Positions 34,601-43,518 of a stretch of 64,000 nt of DNA are shown piece by piece (position 1 is the first letter of the stretch; each line of letters opens with the position of its first letter). The stretch is taken from positions 62,001-126,000 of the forward strand of contig CAIXZF010000113.1 of assembly GCA_903923925.1 (NCBI GenBank), given 5' to 3'. The notes beneath the pieces were generated by a model. It had not been told where the DNA came from. It worked only from the letters and a program-made list of their open reading frames with translations, and made no database searches. The stretch is from an uncultured Bacteroidales bacterium (lineage in GTDB: Bacteria > Bacteroidota > Bacteroidia > Bacteroidales > CAIXZF01). The position numbers and the translations under genes are program-made.

Positions 34601-36477
34601 GAGGCCCCGGCAGTAACTGTAATCGGGCTTCCCAGAATACTAATGGTAACCTGCGCTGGCTGACTTACGCATCCGGTAGTATTATCGGTTACTGTCAGTG
34701 TATATATAGTTTGAACCGTCATCGGGATGCTTACCGGATTTGCTATGGCATTTGATGTAGACAATGCAGACTGCGGCGACCATAAAAAGTTGTAACTCCC
34801 TGACCCATTCGAAGCTGACCCATTTAATGTGATAGTATTGTTATACCATACCGACGCATTACTTCCGGCATTCGCAACTGGTGTGGGATATACAGAAATG
34901 GTGAAACTCACGGCCTGCCCTGCACACCCATTCGCTGTCGGTGTAACGCTAATCGTGGCTACTGTGGAAGAACTGCCTGTATTATGGGCAGTAAAAGCAT
35001 TAATATTTCCAGTTCCCGTAGCAGGAAGCCCAATTGATGTCTTATTGTTCGACCATGAATATGTAGTTCCGCTTACACCTCCCGTAAACACAATAATACC
35101 AGTACTCTGGTTGTTGCAAACAGCCTGATTAGAAACCGCTGCCACAGTAGGAGTAGGATTTATGGTAAAAGTAAAGGTTTTTGATGCCCCTGTGCACCCG
35201 TTGGCTGTTGGTGTTACTGTAACCGTGGCTGTTACTGGAACAGTCCCGGTGTTGACCGGACTAAAAGCCGGAATATTCCCTGTCCCTGCAGAAGCGAGCC
35301 CGATTGTAGTATTATCATTTAACCAGCTATACGAAGTACCTGCTACTGTTCCTGTGAATGTTATTGTTTGGGTCATCTGTCCGTTGCACCGCGTCTGGTT
35401 CGCGATATCATTCACTACAGGTATAGGATTGGCTGTAATTGTAAAACTGGCCATGCTTCCGTCGCAGCCTGTTGAAGTAGGTATTACTGTAATATTGGCC
35501 ACTACCGGATTAGTAGTTGTATTGACCGCAGTAAAGGCCGGAAAATCACCAAGGCCAGAACTTCCAATTCCGATAGCAGCGTTTGAATTAGTCCACGAAT
35601 AGGTTGTGCCGCTTACCGGCCCTGAAAAATTGATTGCAGTAGTAGACTGATTATGGCATACTGTCTGGTTTATTGGCAGCGGAAAAACCGATGGCGACTG
35701 ATTCTCACTCACCGAGACCTGGAATGAGAATGCTGGCCCTTCGCAGCTGTTTGCCGAGGGCGTTACCGTAACCAAAGAGGTAAGGGTACCTCCGCTGGAA
35801 TTCTGTGTAACAAATGGAGGGATATTGCCTGAACCTCCCGAACCAAGACCAATGCTGCTGTTTGAATTTGCCCATACATAAGTTGTAGCTGTTACAGCGC
35901 TGCTGAATCCGGGCAAGGTAACGGAAGCTCCGGAGCAGAATCCCTGATCAGGTATTGTATTCACATTGGGTACAGGCTGAACCGTAATAGTATATGTGGA
36001 AACACTACCAGGGCAGCTCGCTGCAACGGGAGTTATGCTGATGGTGGCCAGTAACGGAGCATTCGTGCCGTTTGTTGCCGTAAACAATGGCAGGCTGTTA
36101 TTTCCTGATGCACCCAGGCCTATGGCAGGAATTGAATTCACCCATGAAAACGCTGTACCGCTAACCGGGCCTGTGAAGGTCACTGCGGCAGCAGTGGCTC
36201 CGTTGCAATACGAAATACTTGAAATGGGATCAACGGAAGGAGTGGGGTTCACCGTGATCGTGAACGAAACCGGACTTCCGGGGCAGGTATTGGCGGTTGG
36301 AGTTACTGTTACCGTGGAAACTACCGGCGAAGTCCCGTTATTATGCCCCGTAAAGGAGGCGATAGTGCCTGTCCCGCTGCTGCCTAGCCCGATAGTCGTA
36401 TTGCTGTTGCTCCAGGAGTATGCTGTTCCGGTAACGGAGCCGTTGAAACTTATAGCGCTCACAGTTTGGAATTGCAT
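28615..36477 (-). CDS. C-terminal part of giant adhesin-like protein (frameshifted), with CHU_C tail
   Basis: A 2,620-residue frame that lacks its own signal peptide and begins inside a repeat module, so it is the 3' portion of the gene starting at 39770. It holds 19 of about 25 modules of roughly 90 residues, each with a core like CNGQ-TTAINFTG-VSGTTYSWTNSN-IGL and an FTITVNPTP linker. Two PKD/Ig-like units (about 34390-34830) interrupt the array. More PKD-like units with GxDTSIC and GDS-QL patterns follow. The C-terminus is a gliding-motility-associated CHU_C domain: WVPNAFTPGKDDLNSWF, ILNRWGGVVFES, NGWDGRYKG. It is probably surface-exposed and exported by T9SS. Confidence 0.88.
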   Translation of the reverse strand: MQFQTVSAISFNGSVTGTAYSWSNSNTTIGLGSSGTGTIASFTGHNNGTSPVVSTVTVTPTANTCPGSPVSFTITVNPTPSVDPISSISYCNGATAAAVTFTGPVSGTAFSWVNSIPAIGLGASGNNSLPLFTATNGTNAPLLATISITPVAASCPGSVSTYTITVQPVPNVNTIPDQGFCSGASVTLPGFSSAVTATTYVWANSNSSIGLGSGGSGNIPPFVTQNSSGGTLTSLVTVTPSANSCEGPAFSFQVSVSENQSPSVFPLPINQTVCHNQSTTAINFSGPVSGTTYSWTNSNAAIGIGSSGLGDFPAFTAVNTTTNPVVANITVIPTSTGCDGSMASFTITANPIPVVNDIANQTRCNGQMTQTITFTGTVAGTSYSWLNDNTTIGLASAGTGNIPAFSPVNTGTVPVTATVTVTPTANGCTGASKTFTFTINPTPTVAAVSNQAVCNNQSTGIIVFTGGVSGTTYSWSNNKTSIGLPATGTGNINAFTAHNTGSSSTVATISVTPTANGCAGQAVSFTISVYPTPVANAGSNASVWYNNTITLNGSASNGSGSYNFLWSPQSALSTSNAIANPVSIPMTVQTIYTLTVTDNTTGCVSQPAQVTISILGSPITVTAGASPSTVCKGNQVLLSATPSGGNPTAYSYSWSSNPPGFTSNQQNPAVTPTVTTTYTVTLSDGPNSATSSVTVTVNPIPTVNTISNQVLCSGDFTTSVSFSGTVPGTVYNWTNNKISIGLQGSGTVDIGSFQAMNTGVTPVIATITITPTASNCAGTSISFTITVNPMPQLTAISSQVRCNNTSTAAINFSSSVSGSNYTWTNSQTSIGLAGLGTGNIGSFTATNAGNTTVVANLSAIPHANGCNGSQQNFTITVNPTPNAAPIANIINCAGTQVSAINFTGNVSGTVYNWTNTNTLIGLGGSGSGSIPSFSALNALTTPLTANVSVNPTANSCAGPQMSFSIKINPIPSVNPVGSQVVCNGAYTTAILFSGNAATSSFNWSYTGPGIGLVTPGSGNIVGFSATTGATLTAAPFTVVPQYYDPQLSCNGNPATFQITVLPLPSVNPVANLVLCDGSSSGMITFTSPDAGTSFTWTNSNTSIGLATGGSGSISSFTVVNTGFVPLTATINVKPAYSLLGVDCNGSSQQFTITVNPTPQVNALSSVSICNNTSFQSVFTGPVSGTLFTWSYSDPDIGIGTGGLNQIGPVTVINNGTAALTGTVTVTPSYSNNGVTCTGPSKTMSITVNPTPTISLASIPSQLVVSGQATNAVMFSGSVAGTAYTWTNSLTNIGLTGSGSGNIASFTAINPGPPPLTATIYVTPTANQCSGPVQNFTITVNPLPFVNPVVNQVVCNGQPITPVLFTSLPSGTVCYWNNNLTSIGLQTNGTGDILAFTAINTGTSPVTSTITVTPKLTINGTTYTGAPKTFTITVNPTPTVNSLTGQTVCNNAQTAVINFTGPVAGTSFLWTNSNSIIGLAGSGTGNIPSFMATNTATTPSSGLISITPYANNCQGTVSTVQITVNPVPIVTAVPNQSVCNGLPTAAINFSASVAGTTFTWTNSDPQIGLGASGSGNIASFQALNGSTAAVTATISVTPIASTCPGPVFPFTILVNPTPTVNSLSGQVKCNGSGTSPVSFGSTVAGTVFAWSNSNSTVGLPSSGNGNIPAFTATNTGSSPIQAIVTVVPTANTCIGPSSSFSFTVNPTPLLSPVSNQSICAGTTVYIPAFSGPVTASSFSWTNNLPSIGLSLSGSGNIQPFTAILNSVLPATASISVTPSANGCTGTTGYFSITVNPVPSVNTIGDGAYCTGSTLAPVNLTGPVSGTTYSWTCSSTTIGLTPLSGSNLIPSFTATTGNNPSSALLSITPFTSNCTGTVYSFNITVNPLPFAYAGPDQTINYGTSAMLNGSSIPAACAFVWSPANTLNPPASASIPTPNTVNLSATQAFHLMVTNPLTSCSSPVDEVMVFVSGNPLATTIETIPDSICRGDSTQILLTPTGGSLVYSYLWSPSLSLSSATIANPLAKPNVTTMYHVTVSDGYSTVKDSVKVTVIQPPAVFAGLDTSICSDQALFITNWATASNFSSLQWTSSGTGTFSNPSALNTLYTPSASDIGLGLAELSLQAIGITPCYDSIHSFLLTIFPKTLAETGPDTSICAGQNYFLSAASAQFANTYFWTTSGSGTFNNNTILNPVYYPGSSDTSNGMVTLSLHAEVSGLECGKDSATMTLIIWPKPNVNAGNDAGMCAGDSVQLHGSGGISYQWNNIFTLNSYIIPDPLAMPSSTTTYSLTVSDEHSCSGIDSITVTVHPLPLVNAGANTGICLGDSIQLNASGGVTFLWSPGTGLSSVITANPWAHPATSCNYYVTVSDSFDCKDIDSIGITVRPLPFVSVSAPVSDICKGTSVTFTAQGASTYSWTPSNSLSSGTGQSVVAIPYMSTVYQVTGSDVFGCRASDSLFIRVYSWPELNLITVGNSCIGDPVRLMAGYNDSLEYTWQDGSHGRYYLVTDTGLYWVTASNQICAVSDSLRIAMCTYVWVPNAFTPGKDDLNSWFVAKASTALKNFHMVILNRWGGVVFESNDIMNGWDGRYKGVMCPVDVYVYRISYLGLSDDKDYQRHGTVTLLR

Positions 36478-38140
36478 ACTTCCTGCCCCGAAACAGGATT
36501 CACTGTGGGAGTTGGATTTACCTTAATAGTGAATGTTTTTACAGGGCCATTGCATCCGTTGGCAGTAGGAGTTACTGAAATTGTGGCTGTAATCGGGGTA
36601 TTTCCAGTGTTCAACACCTGGAATGGCAGAATATCACCCGATCCGCTGGAACCAAGGCCGATACTTGTTGATGTGTTGGTCCAGGCATAGCTTGTTCCGC
36701 TCACAGTACCAGTGAAGATCACCTGAGTTGACATTGCATTGTTGCATAAGGTCTGGTTTGGAATACTTGCACTGTTAACCTGAGGCGTTGGGTTTACCGT
36801 AATGGTAAAGCTTACCTGGGTTCCCTGGCATACAGGTGTTGTAGACAGTGTTTTCGGAGTTACTGTTATTGTAGCAGTAACAGGGCTTGTTCCAGAATTC
36901 GTGGCGGCGAATGCATTGATAGTACCTGTACCGGAAGCCCCAAGGCCAATCGAGGGATTTGAATTGGTCCATGCAAAGGTAGTTCCTGGAACACTCCCCG
37001 AAAGATTCACCTGAGTGCTGTTTACTCCATTGCAAACTGTTTGATTTGCCGGCACAACTACATCAGGCATTGGATTAACAGTGATAATGCAGTTTTTCGC
37101 TGTACCTGTGCATCCGTTCGCCGCAGGAATAACTGTTACAGTTCCTGAAATAGAGGATGTTGTAGTATTCGTTGCATTAAATGACGGAATGTTTACGCTA
37201 CCGGATGGCCCCAGTCCGATCGCTGTATTGGAATTAACCCATGTAAATGTAGTCCCGCTAACTGTTCCGGTGAAATTAATGGCTGTGGTTAAAGAACCAT
37301 TACACAAGGTCTGGTTCGTGAGTGTGTTCATTGTGGGCGTCGGGTTGACGGTAATAGTGAAAACCGTTGGGGTACCGCTACATCCATTGGACGATGGAGT
37401 TACCGTTACCGTGGCAATAACCGGGCTTGTCCCGGTATTGACGGCATTAAAGGAGAGGATATATCCTGTTCCGCTTGCTGCCAGGCCGATGCTTGTCTTC
37501 GTGTTGCTCCATGTATAAGTGGTTCCGGATATTGCCCCGGCAAACAGAAAATCAGTAGTCGGTTGCCCGTTACAAAGCACCAGATTACTCACAGGATTTA
37601 CTGTCGGTGTTGGATATACCGTAATGGTAAAGGTTTTCGGAATCCCTTCACAAGTATCCCCTTTGTAATAATAAGGGGTAACAGTAATGGTGGCTATAAC
37701 TGCTGTTGTACCGGTATTTATAGCATTGAAAACCGGGATACTTCCCGTTCCCTGCTGAGCCAGTCCAATCGAAGTATTGTCATTGGTCCATTTATAGATG
37801 GTCCCGTTCACTGTCCCTGAGAAATTCACACTAACCGGTTTACCATTGCAGACAGTATTGTTTGACACAGTTACATTCGGTATAGGGTTGACCACAATAT
37901 TAAAAAACTTTGGGTCGCCTGTGCAATTTTCGATTGGTGTTACGATAAAAGTGGCAACTATCGGCGAGGTACCGGTATTTACTGCAGTAAAGGCGTGAAT
38001 TGTATCTGTTCCGGAAGAAGGTTGTCCGATATTGATCGTTGAAGTCCAGCTGAAGGTGGCTCCCGCTGTTCCTGAAAAAGCTATCGGACCTGCAATTGCT
38101 CCGCTGCATACCGTATCATTTGGGGTCGGATTAACTACTG
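30830..38140 (-). repeat. Array of about 25 modules of ~90 residues in the giant gene
   Basis: Across both frames of the giant gene I count 25 modules, each about 270 bp. Six lie before the frameshift, module 7 spans it and 18 follow. The DNA copies have diverged, but the aromatic core G-T-[YF]-x-W-[TS]-N and the VNPTP linker recur in every copy. Two PKD-like units separate modules 12 and 13. The array creates long open frames on the opposite strand that I treat as artefacts. Boundaries are approximate. Confidence 0.85.
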
Positions 38141-39770
38141 GCTTAGGAAAAATACAGATTTTCTGACCTATAGAATCTACGCCATGAGGACAATCGGCAT
38201 TGTTAGAGGTAATTATCGTGATCCAGTAACATCCGCTGTTCTGAAAATTCAGCACTACTTGTTGAGTACCGCTGGTCCCAATGCTGAAAATGTTAGAGGT
38301 TGACGTAGTGCCAAGGCTGCCCGATGATAAAGTCCACCCCGTTGAAGGTTTTATTTTCCAGGCCGTCTTGAAGGTCGAGTCGCAAGAGGCTCCGGTAGTA
38401 AAAGAACCCGGCGGGTCGATGACTGCTGTTAGTGAAACTGCATCCCCTGCACATTTATCAGTAACAGGCAACATATTTACTGAAGGATTTGCCTGCAGAA
38501 TAAAGGGAAGGTATCCCTGCGACGGAGGATTGCACCCATTGTATATCAGGTAGTAAACATAGATCTGATTTGGGTCAACCATTGGAGAATTCACCGGAAT
38601 TGGGGCATGCCAGGAACCGGGTGCCTCTTGCCCGCATGAAGTTTTATTAAATATGTATGGGAATTTAATATTGTTTGCAATGTTCATCTGGTCGAAATAA
38701 AGCTGGGTATGGGTGTCAGAAAAGAAAACATAATACTTCGTACCCGGAGTATTCGTGGTTACAGCAGTTCCAATCGACTGAATTATATCGTTCGACCACT
38801 CAAGAGTATCGTTGTAAGGCTTACACTGCAGAGCATTCCCCGCATTCAATACCGATCCGTGAGGCGTATTGCCGATATAGACCATGAATGTTGTATCATG
38901 GTGGCAAAATTCAGGCCCGGCTCCTATCACACGGTAAGTAATCTTGAAGTATCCCATCGCGGTATATTCATGTGCCTGCGGTATAGTAAAAGGCGTAACA
39001 TTCTGAAATCCTGAACCCTCTTCCCATTCAATAAGGTTCTGGGTTATTGGTGTTGGTGGGCTCTGCTGGCTGTTTGTCAGGGTAACCCAGAAACTTACAT
39101 TCGCTGATGGAGTACATTTTCTTGGCGGGTTTGGGTCGATGCTGCATTTTGGCCATGGCATCGCTACAAAAGCCAGCGTTATCAGGTTTGAAGTGTCGCG
39201 GCAGCCGCAGTTCTTTACCTGGATGATACAACGGTAAATCCCCGATTTGTTCACCTTGATCTGGGGAATATTTCCGCCGAAATTCACCCCGTTCCTTTGC
39301 CACAGGTAATCATAGTATCCCGGCTGGGTAGGCACAGCAGTAAGAGTCACGGAATCATCAGGGCAATGTAGTTGAGGATCAGGATATTGTGTTATTTGTG
39401 CATTAGGTTTCATAACTACATAAACATAGACCACATCCAGCGCCTGAGTATGTGCAGTATCATCAGATACAGTTAAGGAGTACCCGATGTCATTGAGTGG
39501 CTTGGCATACGGGTGCTGGATTGTTGTACCGGAAAGCCAGTTTGGCGGGGACCAGAGATAGCTGTAATATCCGGTACCTCCAGAAGCTGTACCCGATGAA
39601 GCACCCAGCCGGACAGAGTCGCCAAGACAAATTGTAGTATCATTACCTGCATGGGCCTGAACCTGGCCTTTTACATTTTCAATCGTGCCGATCAACAATA
39701 GGAAACTGATGAACAATCCAATCATGCACGCATTAATTGGTTTAAATAACTGTATCGATTTATAAACCAT
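36459..39770 (-). CDS. N-terminal part of giant adhesin-like protein (frameshifted)
   Basis: A 1,103-residue frame with a signal peptide (about residues 15-36, ending VKGQV). PKD-like domains follow (HAGNDTTICLGDSVRLG, then CPDDSVTLTAVPTQPG). A Cys-containing region covers about residues 200-540, and then the first six ~90-residue modules. It ends in module 7 at EVCNSKL-stop. Removing one base of frame (a missing A in the AAA at 36467-36465) joins it to the frame ending at 28615 with module 7 exactly restored. The joined product would be 3,718 residues. The real product is thus either a truncated secreted protein or the full protein if the shift is a sequencing artefact. Confidence 0.85.
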   Translation of the reverse strand: MVYKSIQLFKPINACMIGLFISFLLLIGTIENVKGQVQAHAGNDTTICLGDSVRLGASSGTASGGTGYYSYLWSPPNWLSGTTIQHPYAKPLNDIGYSLTVSDDTAHTQALDVVYVYVVMKPNAQITQYPDPQLHCPDDSVTLTAVPTQPGYYDYLWQRNGVNFGGNIPQIKVNKSGIYRCIIQVKNCGCRDTSNLITLAFVAMPWPKCSIDPNPPRKCTPSANVSFWVTLTNSQQSPPTPITQNLIEWEEGSGFQNVTPFTIPQAHEYTAMGYFKITYRVIGAGPEFCHHDTTFMVYIGNTPHGSVLNAGNALQCKPYNDTLEWSNDIIQSIGTAVTTNTPGTKYYVFFSDTHTQLYFDQMNIANNIKFPYIFNKTSCGQEAPGSWHAPIPVNSPMVDPNQIYVYYLIYNGCNPPSQGYLPFILQANPSVNMLPVTDKCAGDAVSLTAVIDPPGSFTTGASCDSTFKTAWKIKPSTGWTLSSGSLGTTSTSNIFSIGTSGTQQVVLNFQNSGCYWITIITSNNADCPHGVDSIGQKICIFPKPVVNPTPNDTVCSGAIAGPIAFSGTAGATFSWTSTINIGQPSSGTDTIHAFTAVNTGTSPIVATFIVTPIENCTGDPKFFNIVVNPIPNVTVSNNTVCNGKPVSVNFSGTVNGTIYKWTNDNTSIGLAQQGTGSIPVFNAINTGTTAVIATITVTPYYYKGDTCEGIPKTFTITVYPTPTVNPVSNLVLCNGQPTTDFLFAGAISGTTYTWSNTKTSIGLAASGTGYILSFNAVNTGTSPVIATVTVTPSSNGCSGTPTVFTITVNPTPTMNTLTNQTLCNGSLTTAINFTGTVSGTTFTWVNSNTAIGLGPSGSVNIPSFNATNTTTSSISGTVTVIPAANGCTGTAKNCIITVNPMPDVVVPANQTVCNGVNSTQVNLSGSVPGTTFAWTNSNPSIGLGASGTGTINAFAATNSGTSPVTATITVTPKTLSTTPVCQGTQVSFTITVNPTPQVNSASIPNQTLCNNAMSTQVIFTGTVSGTSYAWTNTSTSIGLGSSGSGDILPFQVLNTGNTPITATISVTPTANGCNGPVKTFTIKVNPTPTVNPVSGQEVCNSKL

Positions 39771-39845
39771 GATGTGAGTATTACTGGAAATTCAAAGTTT
39801 ATTTCCGTTTCTCTGGAATCTTGAATGGGTAAATATAATAAAAAT

Positions 39846-42800
39846 CTATTTCTCCAGCCACTTATCTACCACCTCCAGAAAAAGCATGATGTCAAGAGGT
39901 TTGGTTAAAAAAGCTTTGGATCCAGCTTCCATAAGTTTTTCTATCTGGTAAGGCATCGCATCGGCACTGATAATGACAACCGGAATTTCTTTCGTTTTTT
40001 CTACTGCCTGTAGCAGTTTAATCACTTCGAAACCCTTAATATCTGGCAAATCGAGATCAAGGAGAATTAAATCAGGAGTGTATTCTATGGCCAATGATAA
40101 AGCCTGTGCACCATTCGTATGGCTCCGCAATTGAATGGTTGGACGGTGATTGAGCAGAATTTCCCCTACCAATTCAGTGTTGGAGGCATTGTCTTCTATG
40201 TACAGGATAGTCCCGGCTTTTTTGGGATCGGCGCTAAACGTCAATAATTCATTTCCACTTTGTAAGTCATGTTCTATACTGGCAATAGCAGAATCTGCAG
40301 GCAGTTTTATATTCTCTTCATTTTGCTGTTTATCGCTTTTCATGTTTTCGGCCAAAGGCAGTTCAATCCAGAAGGTACTGCCCACACCAGGCTGGCTTTC
40401 AACTCCAACAGTACCATTCATCGCTTTCATAAGTTCTTTCACCAGAATAAGCCCGAGTCCAGTACCTTCAGTTTCGCTTTTATCCGCTCCTAAGCGCCCG
40501 AATGCATGAAATAGTTTGGTGATATCTTCGGGCTTAATTCCATTGCCGGTATCGCTTATTGAAATTCTGACAGTTGCGTTTCCATGTGCATCTGTAGGTT
40601 GTAAGGCCGTTTTAATACTTACCGAACCACCTTCCCTGTTGTATTTTATGGCGTTGCTGGTTAAATTAAGCAAAACCTGCTTCAGCCGGAGTTTGTCGGC
40701 TATGATAAAAATCTTGCTGGCAGGAGAATCAACAAGTACAATTTTTACATTTATTTTATCTGCCAGGATTTGAACCACATCCGATATTTCAGAAAGAATA
40801 CCAGATATTTGCACCGGTTTAAGTGTCAGAATTTGCTTTCCGGATTCAATACCTGCAAGTTCGAGCACCTCGTTTATCAGGCTGAGTAAATGTTTTCCAC
40901 TGCTTCGTATATTGTTAACCCACTTTTTGTGCGATGCTTTTAGTTCGCCCATTTCCATCAACTGTGTAAAGCCAAGGATTGAGTTCAAAGGAGTACGCAG
41001 TTCGTGGCTCATGCGCGAAAGGAATTCACTTTTGGAAAGATTTGCCTTGTTTGCTTCGTTTCTTGCGGTAATGAGGGCTTTTTCCGCCTGCTTCTGGTCG
41101 GTGATATCCCAATTGGTGCCGATCAGGTTCAAAGGTTTTCCTGAACTATCGTGTTCAACAATAGCACGCGCCCTGATATTGTGTATAGAGCCATTTGGCC
41201 AGATCACCCTAAACTCGGTATCAAACTCTTTTTCGCCGCGTATGGCCATCTGGATCTCGACATCCCCCCTTTCCTTATCCTCAGGCAGAAGTCCGGATTG
41301 CCATGAATCGTATGCACCCGTGAAATCTTTTTTCTCAATGCCGTAAAGTGCAAACATCTGATCGTCCCATACCAGTATATTGTTGACAATATCGTAGTCC
41401 CATACACCAACACCACCGGCATATACAGCTAATTCCAAACGGGTTGAAACATGCTCCAGTTCAATCTCAGCCTGCCTGCGCTCGCTTATATCAATTGCAA
41501 TCCCTCCAATCATGGGATTTTGACCAGCTATCTGGATAGCAAATTTTTGCGTTTCATAACAATGTAATATTCCATCAAGATTAAAAAAATGCTCTTCAAT
41601 TTTTTGATAGCCGGTTTCCGTTGTTTTTTTGTCATCCTCATTTATTCTTAACGCTTCCTCGCTGCCAAAAATCTCTGAAGCTGAAAGTCCTATCCACTCT
41701 GAGGCACCCAAAGCATCATTCATTGCTTTATTGGCATAAACCATTTTACTTTCACTATCTTTAATAAAAACAAGGGCAGGCAAAAAGTCCATGAATAACG
41801 AAAACCTGTTTTCGCTCTCTATCAGCGCTTTCGATATTTTAAGCTGTTCTCCAATTTCCTGCTCGAGTTTTGCATTGCTTTCCGCTAGTTGGGCCGTTCT
41901 TTGAGCTATTTTATGTTCAAGGTTTACGTTTAGGTCGTGAATTTCCTGCTCCGCAATTTTGCGTTTCGTAATGTCATTGATTAAAACATGTCGTGCATCC
42001 CTGCCATTGAAAGTCACTATATGTGAGGTGATTTCAACAAACATTAATTCTCCGTTTTTCTTGAGATGCCTCCATTCGCCCGCCCGATTAAAGGATTGTA
42101 CGGTTAGTTCAATATATTTAAGCAATGCGGAAATGTCTTCATTAGGGCGAATATCCTTTAAGGTCATCAATAAAAACTCTTCCCTTGTGTAACCGTAGCT
42201 CCCCATTGCAGCCTTATTCACTTCAAGAAATGAAAGGGTATCAAGGTCGTAAATCCACATGGGTTGGGGACTGTCGAAAAACATAGGCCGGTATTTCTCT
42301 TCACTTGCATGCAAGGCTTCCTGTGCCAGTTTATGATTGGTGATTTCAGTCCTTAATAATTCATTTTTATCTTTGATGTGAAATATAAAAAAGAATGCAA
42401 ATAGCAATAAAACAATTAATACTGTTGATTCTGATACTTCAAATAGCAGAATTTTATTCCACGACTTTGCGCTAAAATCCATTCCGAAAACGGCCATGGT
42501 TTTGCCTGTAATCTTATCCTTTATCGGAATAAACACACTGATCCAGATGCCCCATCTGTCTGTTATGGGAGCTGTAATCAACTCTTTTCCATCTATAAAG
42601 GGCTTTTTGTCTTGTGGTTTTGCTTCTAAATATTCTTGCCCGGGAGGTGAATAATCTGGTGATTCAACAGGCTCTGAATCTGCCAAAAAGTATATTTTCC
42701 CGTTTTGTTCGGCGTATATGTAGGAGAACCTTGCTTCGTGGTTGACACGAATTATTTCTTTTAGGGTGTTTTTAATAAGCTGATACGCCGGTTTGTCAAT

Positions 42801-43007
42801 GTCGCTGGGCTTTGCTTCAAGCAACTTTAATTCCTCCTTTGGCAAGGTCGCTTCAATGGATCTGGCAATTTGCAATACTTTTTCAGATTGTTCATTTTCA
42901 AATTGTATCCAGGTATAACGGACATAAATAATCCCTGAAATAGCGATTGCCAGAAAAAATAATATTCTCGGAAACGTCTTTCTTTTAATCAGAATTAATT
43001 TGCTCAT
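39846..43007 (-). CDS. Hybrid sensor histidine kinase (membrane sensor, PAS x3, HK, REC)
   Basis: About 1,053 residues from the ATG at 43007 (the frame runs five codons further). A periplasmic sensor domain (about 40-195) lies between two transmembrane helices (FPRILFFLAIAISGIIYV and STVLIVLLLFAFFFIF). Three PAS domains follow, beginning near EKYRPMFFDSPQPMW, ENRFSLFMDFLPALVF and LELAVYAGGVGVWDY. The H-box is SRMSHELRTPLNSILGF. The ATPase domain has LTSNAIKYN and GTGLGLILVKELM. A C-terminal receiver has its Asp in LILLDLDLPDIKGFEV. There is no output domain, so signal transfer to another protein is expected. The gene lies 75 bp downstream of the giant gene start, on the same strand. Confidence 0.92.
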   Translation of the reverse strand: MSKLILIKRKTFPRILFFLAIAISGIIYVRYTWIQFENEQSEKVLQIARSIEATLPKEELKLLEAKPSDIDKPAYQLIKNTLKEIIRVNHEARFSYIYAEQNGKIYFLADSEPVESPDYSPPGQEYLEAKPQDKKPFIDGKELITAPITDRWGIWISVFIPIKDKITGKTMAVFGMDFSAKSWNKILLFEVSESTVLIVLLLFAFFFIFHIKDKNELLRTEITNHKLAQEALHASEEKYRPMFFDSPQPMWIYDLDTLSFLEVNKAAMGSYGYTREEFLLMTLKDIRPNEDISALLKYIELTVQSFNRAGEWRHLKKNGELMFVEITSHIVTFNGRDARHVLINDITKRKIAEQEIHDLNVNLEHKIAQRTAQLAESNAKLEQEIGEQLKISKALIESENRFSLFMDFLPALVFIKDSESKMVYANKAMNDALGASEWIGLSASEIFGSEEALRINEDDKKTTETGYQKIEEHFFNLDGILHCYETQKFAIQIAGQNPMIGGIAIDISERRQAEIELEHVSTRLELAVYAGGVGVWDYDIVNNILVWDDQMFALYGIEKKDFTGAYDSWQSGLLPEDKERGDVEIQMAIRGEKEFDTEFRVIWPNGSIHNIRARAIVEHDSSGKPLNLIGTNWDITDQKQAEKALITARNEANKANLSKSEFLSRMSHELRTPLNSILGFTQLMEMGELKASHKKWVNNIRSSGKHLLSLINEVLELAGIESGKQILTLKPVQISGILSEISDVVQILADKINVKIVLVDSPASKIFIIADKLRLKQVLLNLTSNAIKYNREGGSVSIKTALQPTDAHGNATVRISISDTGNGIKPEDITKLFHAFGRLGADKSETEGTGLGLILVKELMKAMNGTVGVESQPGVGSTFWIELPLAENMKSDKQQNEENIKLPADSAIASIEHDLQSGNELLTFSADPKKAGTILYIEDNASNTELVGEILLNHRPTIQLRSHTNGAQALSLAIEYTPDLILLDLDLPDIKGFEVIKLLQAVEKTKEIPVVIISADAMPYQIEKLMEAGSKAFLTKPLDIMLFLEVVDKWLEK

Positions 43008-43518
43008 TATAAAAAGTTTCAAATATTGCTACCAGAGATCATCATTCATTAAATTAGAACTCTCCATACACCCTTGGGTAGGTTCACTAAATCTGTTTAT
43101 TTGAACTCAAAAAACTGGTGGTTTTATCGATTGAAAACCGGAAGCCACGCAATTTTATATCAATGATTCAGAATGATTTATGAACGTTTAATTCGTAATT
43201 GAAGTGAAACATGATACAAATTTAAACATAATACCTAGATAATCTGGTAAAACATTGAATTGATATTTTTCTCAGCTTACTAATTTACCAGGGTATTAAT
43301 TAACCTCAGTCCTGCCATGGTTTTAGTTTGACTGGATTGCTGGTTTGCTAGTGTGCTGATGCTAGTATGCTTGCCATACCCTGAAAGGGCGGCCTACCGA
43401 ATGGTGAACCTCTCTTAAAAGGTTCTGAATCTTTTCAGGTTCTTCTTACCCTGGAATAAACGTTTGATTGTCAGTTTGAGTTTGAGAGCCAGCGTGAAAT
43501 AAGCTCGCAATGCCCTTT
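43008..43518. other. Non-coding gap between hybrid kinases
   Basis: No open frame of note. It contains a short palindrome CCCT-GAA-AGGG (43379-43389), a second weak stem GAACC/GGTTC just after it, and a 14-bp direct repeat in the stretch around 43349-43374 (GCTAGTGTGCT then GCTAGTATGCT). No TAnnTTTG box was found for the kinase at 43007. The composition suggests an old insertion or deletion scar, but no element ends were recognised. Confidence 0.4.

Noticed and set aside
36459-36477. Programmed -1 ribosomal frameshift in the giant gene
   Set aside because: The zero-frame codons AAT TCC AAA CTG do not form a canonical X XXY YYZ slippery site and Lys-tRNA re-pairing on CAA would be poor. A one-base indel in the A-run is simpler.
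30488-38109. Many long open frames on the plus strand opposite the giant gene
   Set aside because: They recur with the ~270-bp module period, have no signal or family motifs, and follow from the codon composition of the repeats on the minus strand.
43379-43389. Another copy of the micro-hairpin element
   Set aside because: CCCT-GAA-AGGG has a similar design but a 4-bp stem, and no terminal repeats or flanking similarity to the 17034-17308 element were seen.
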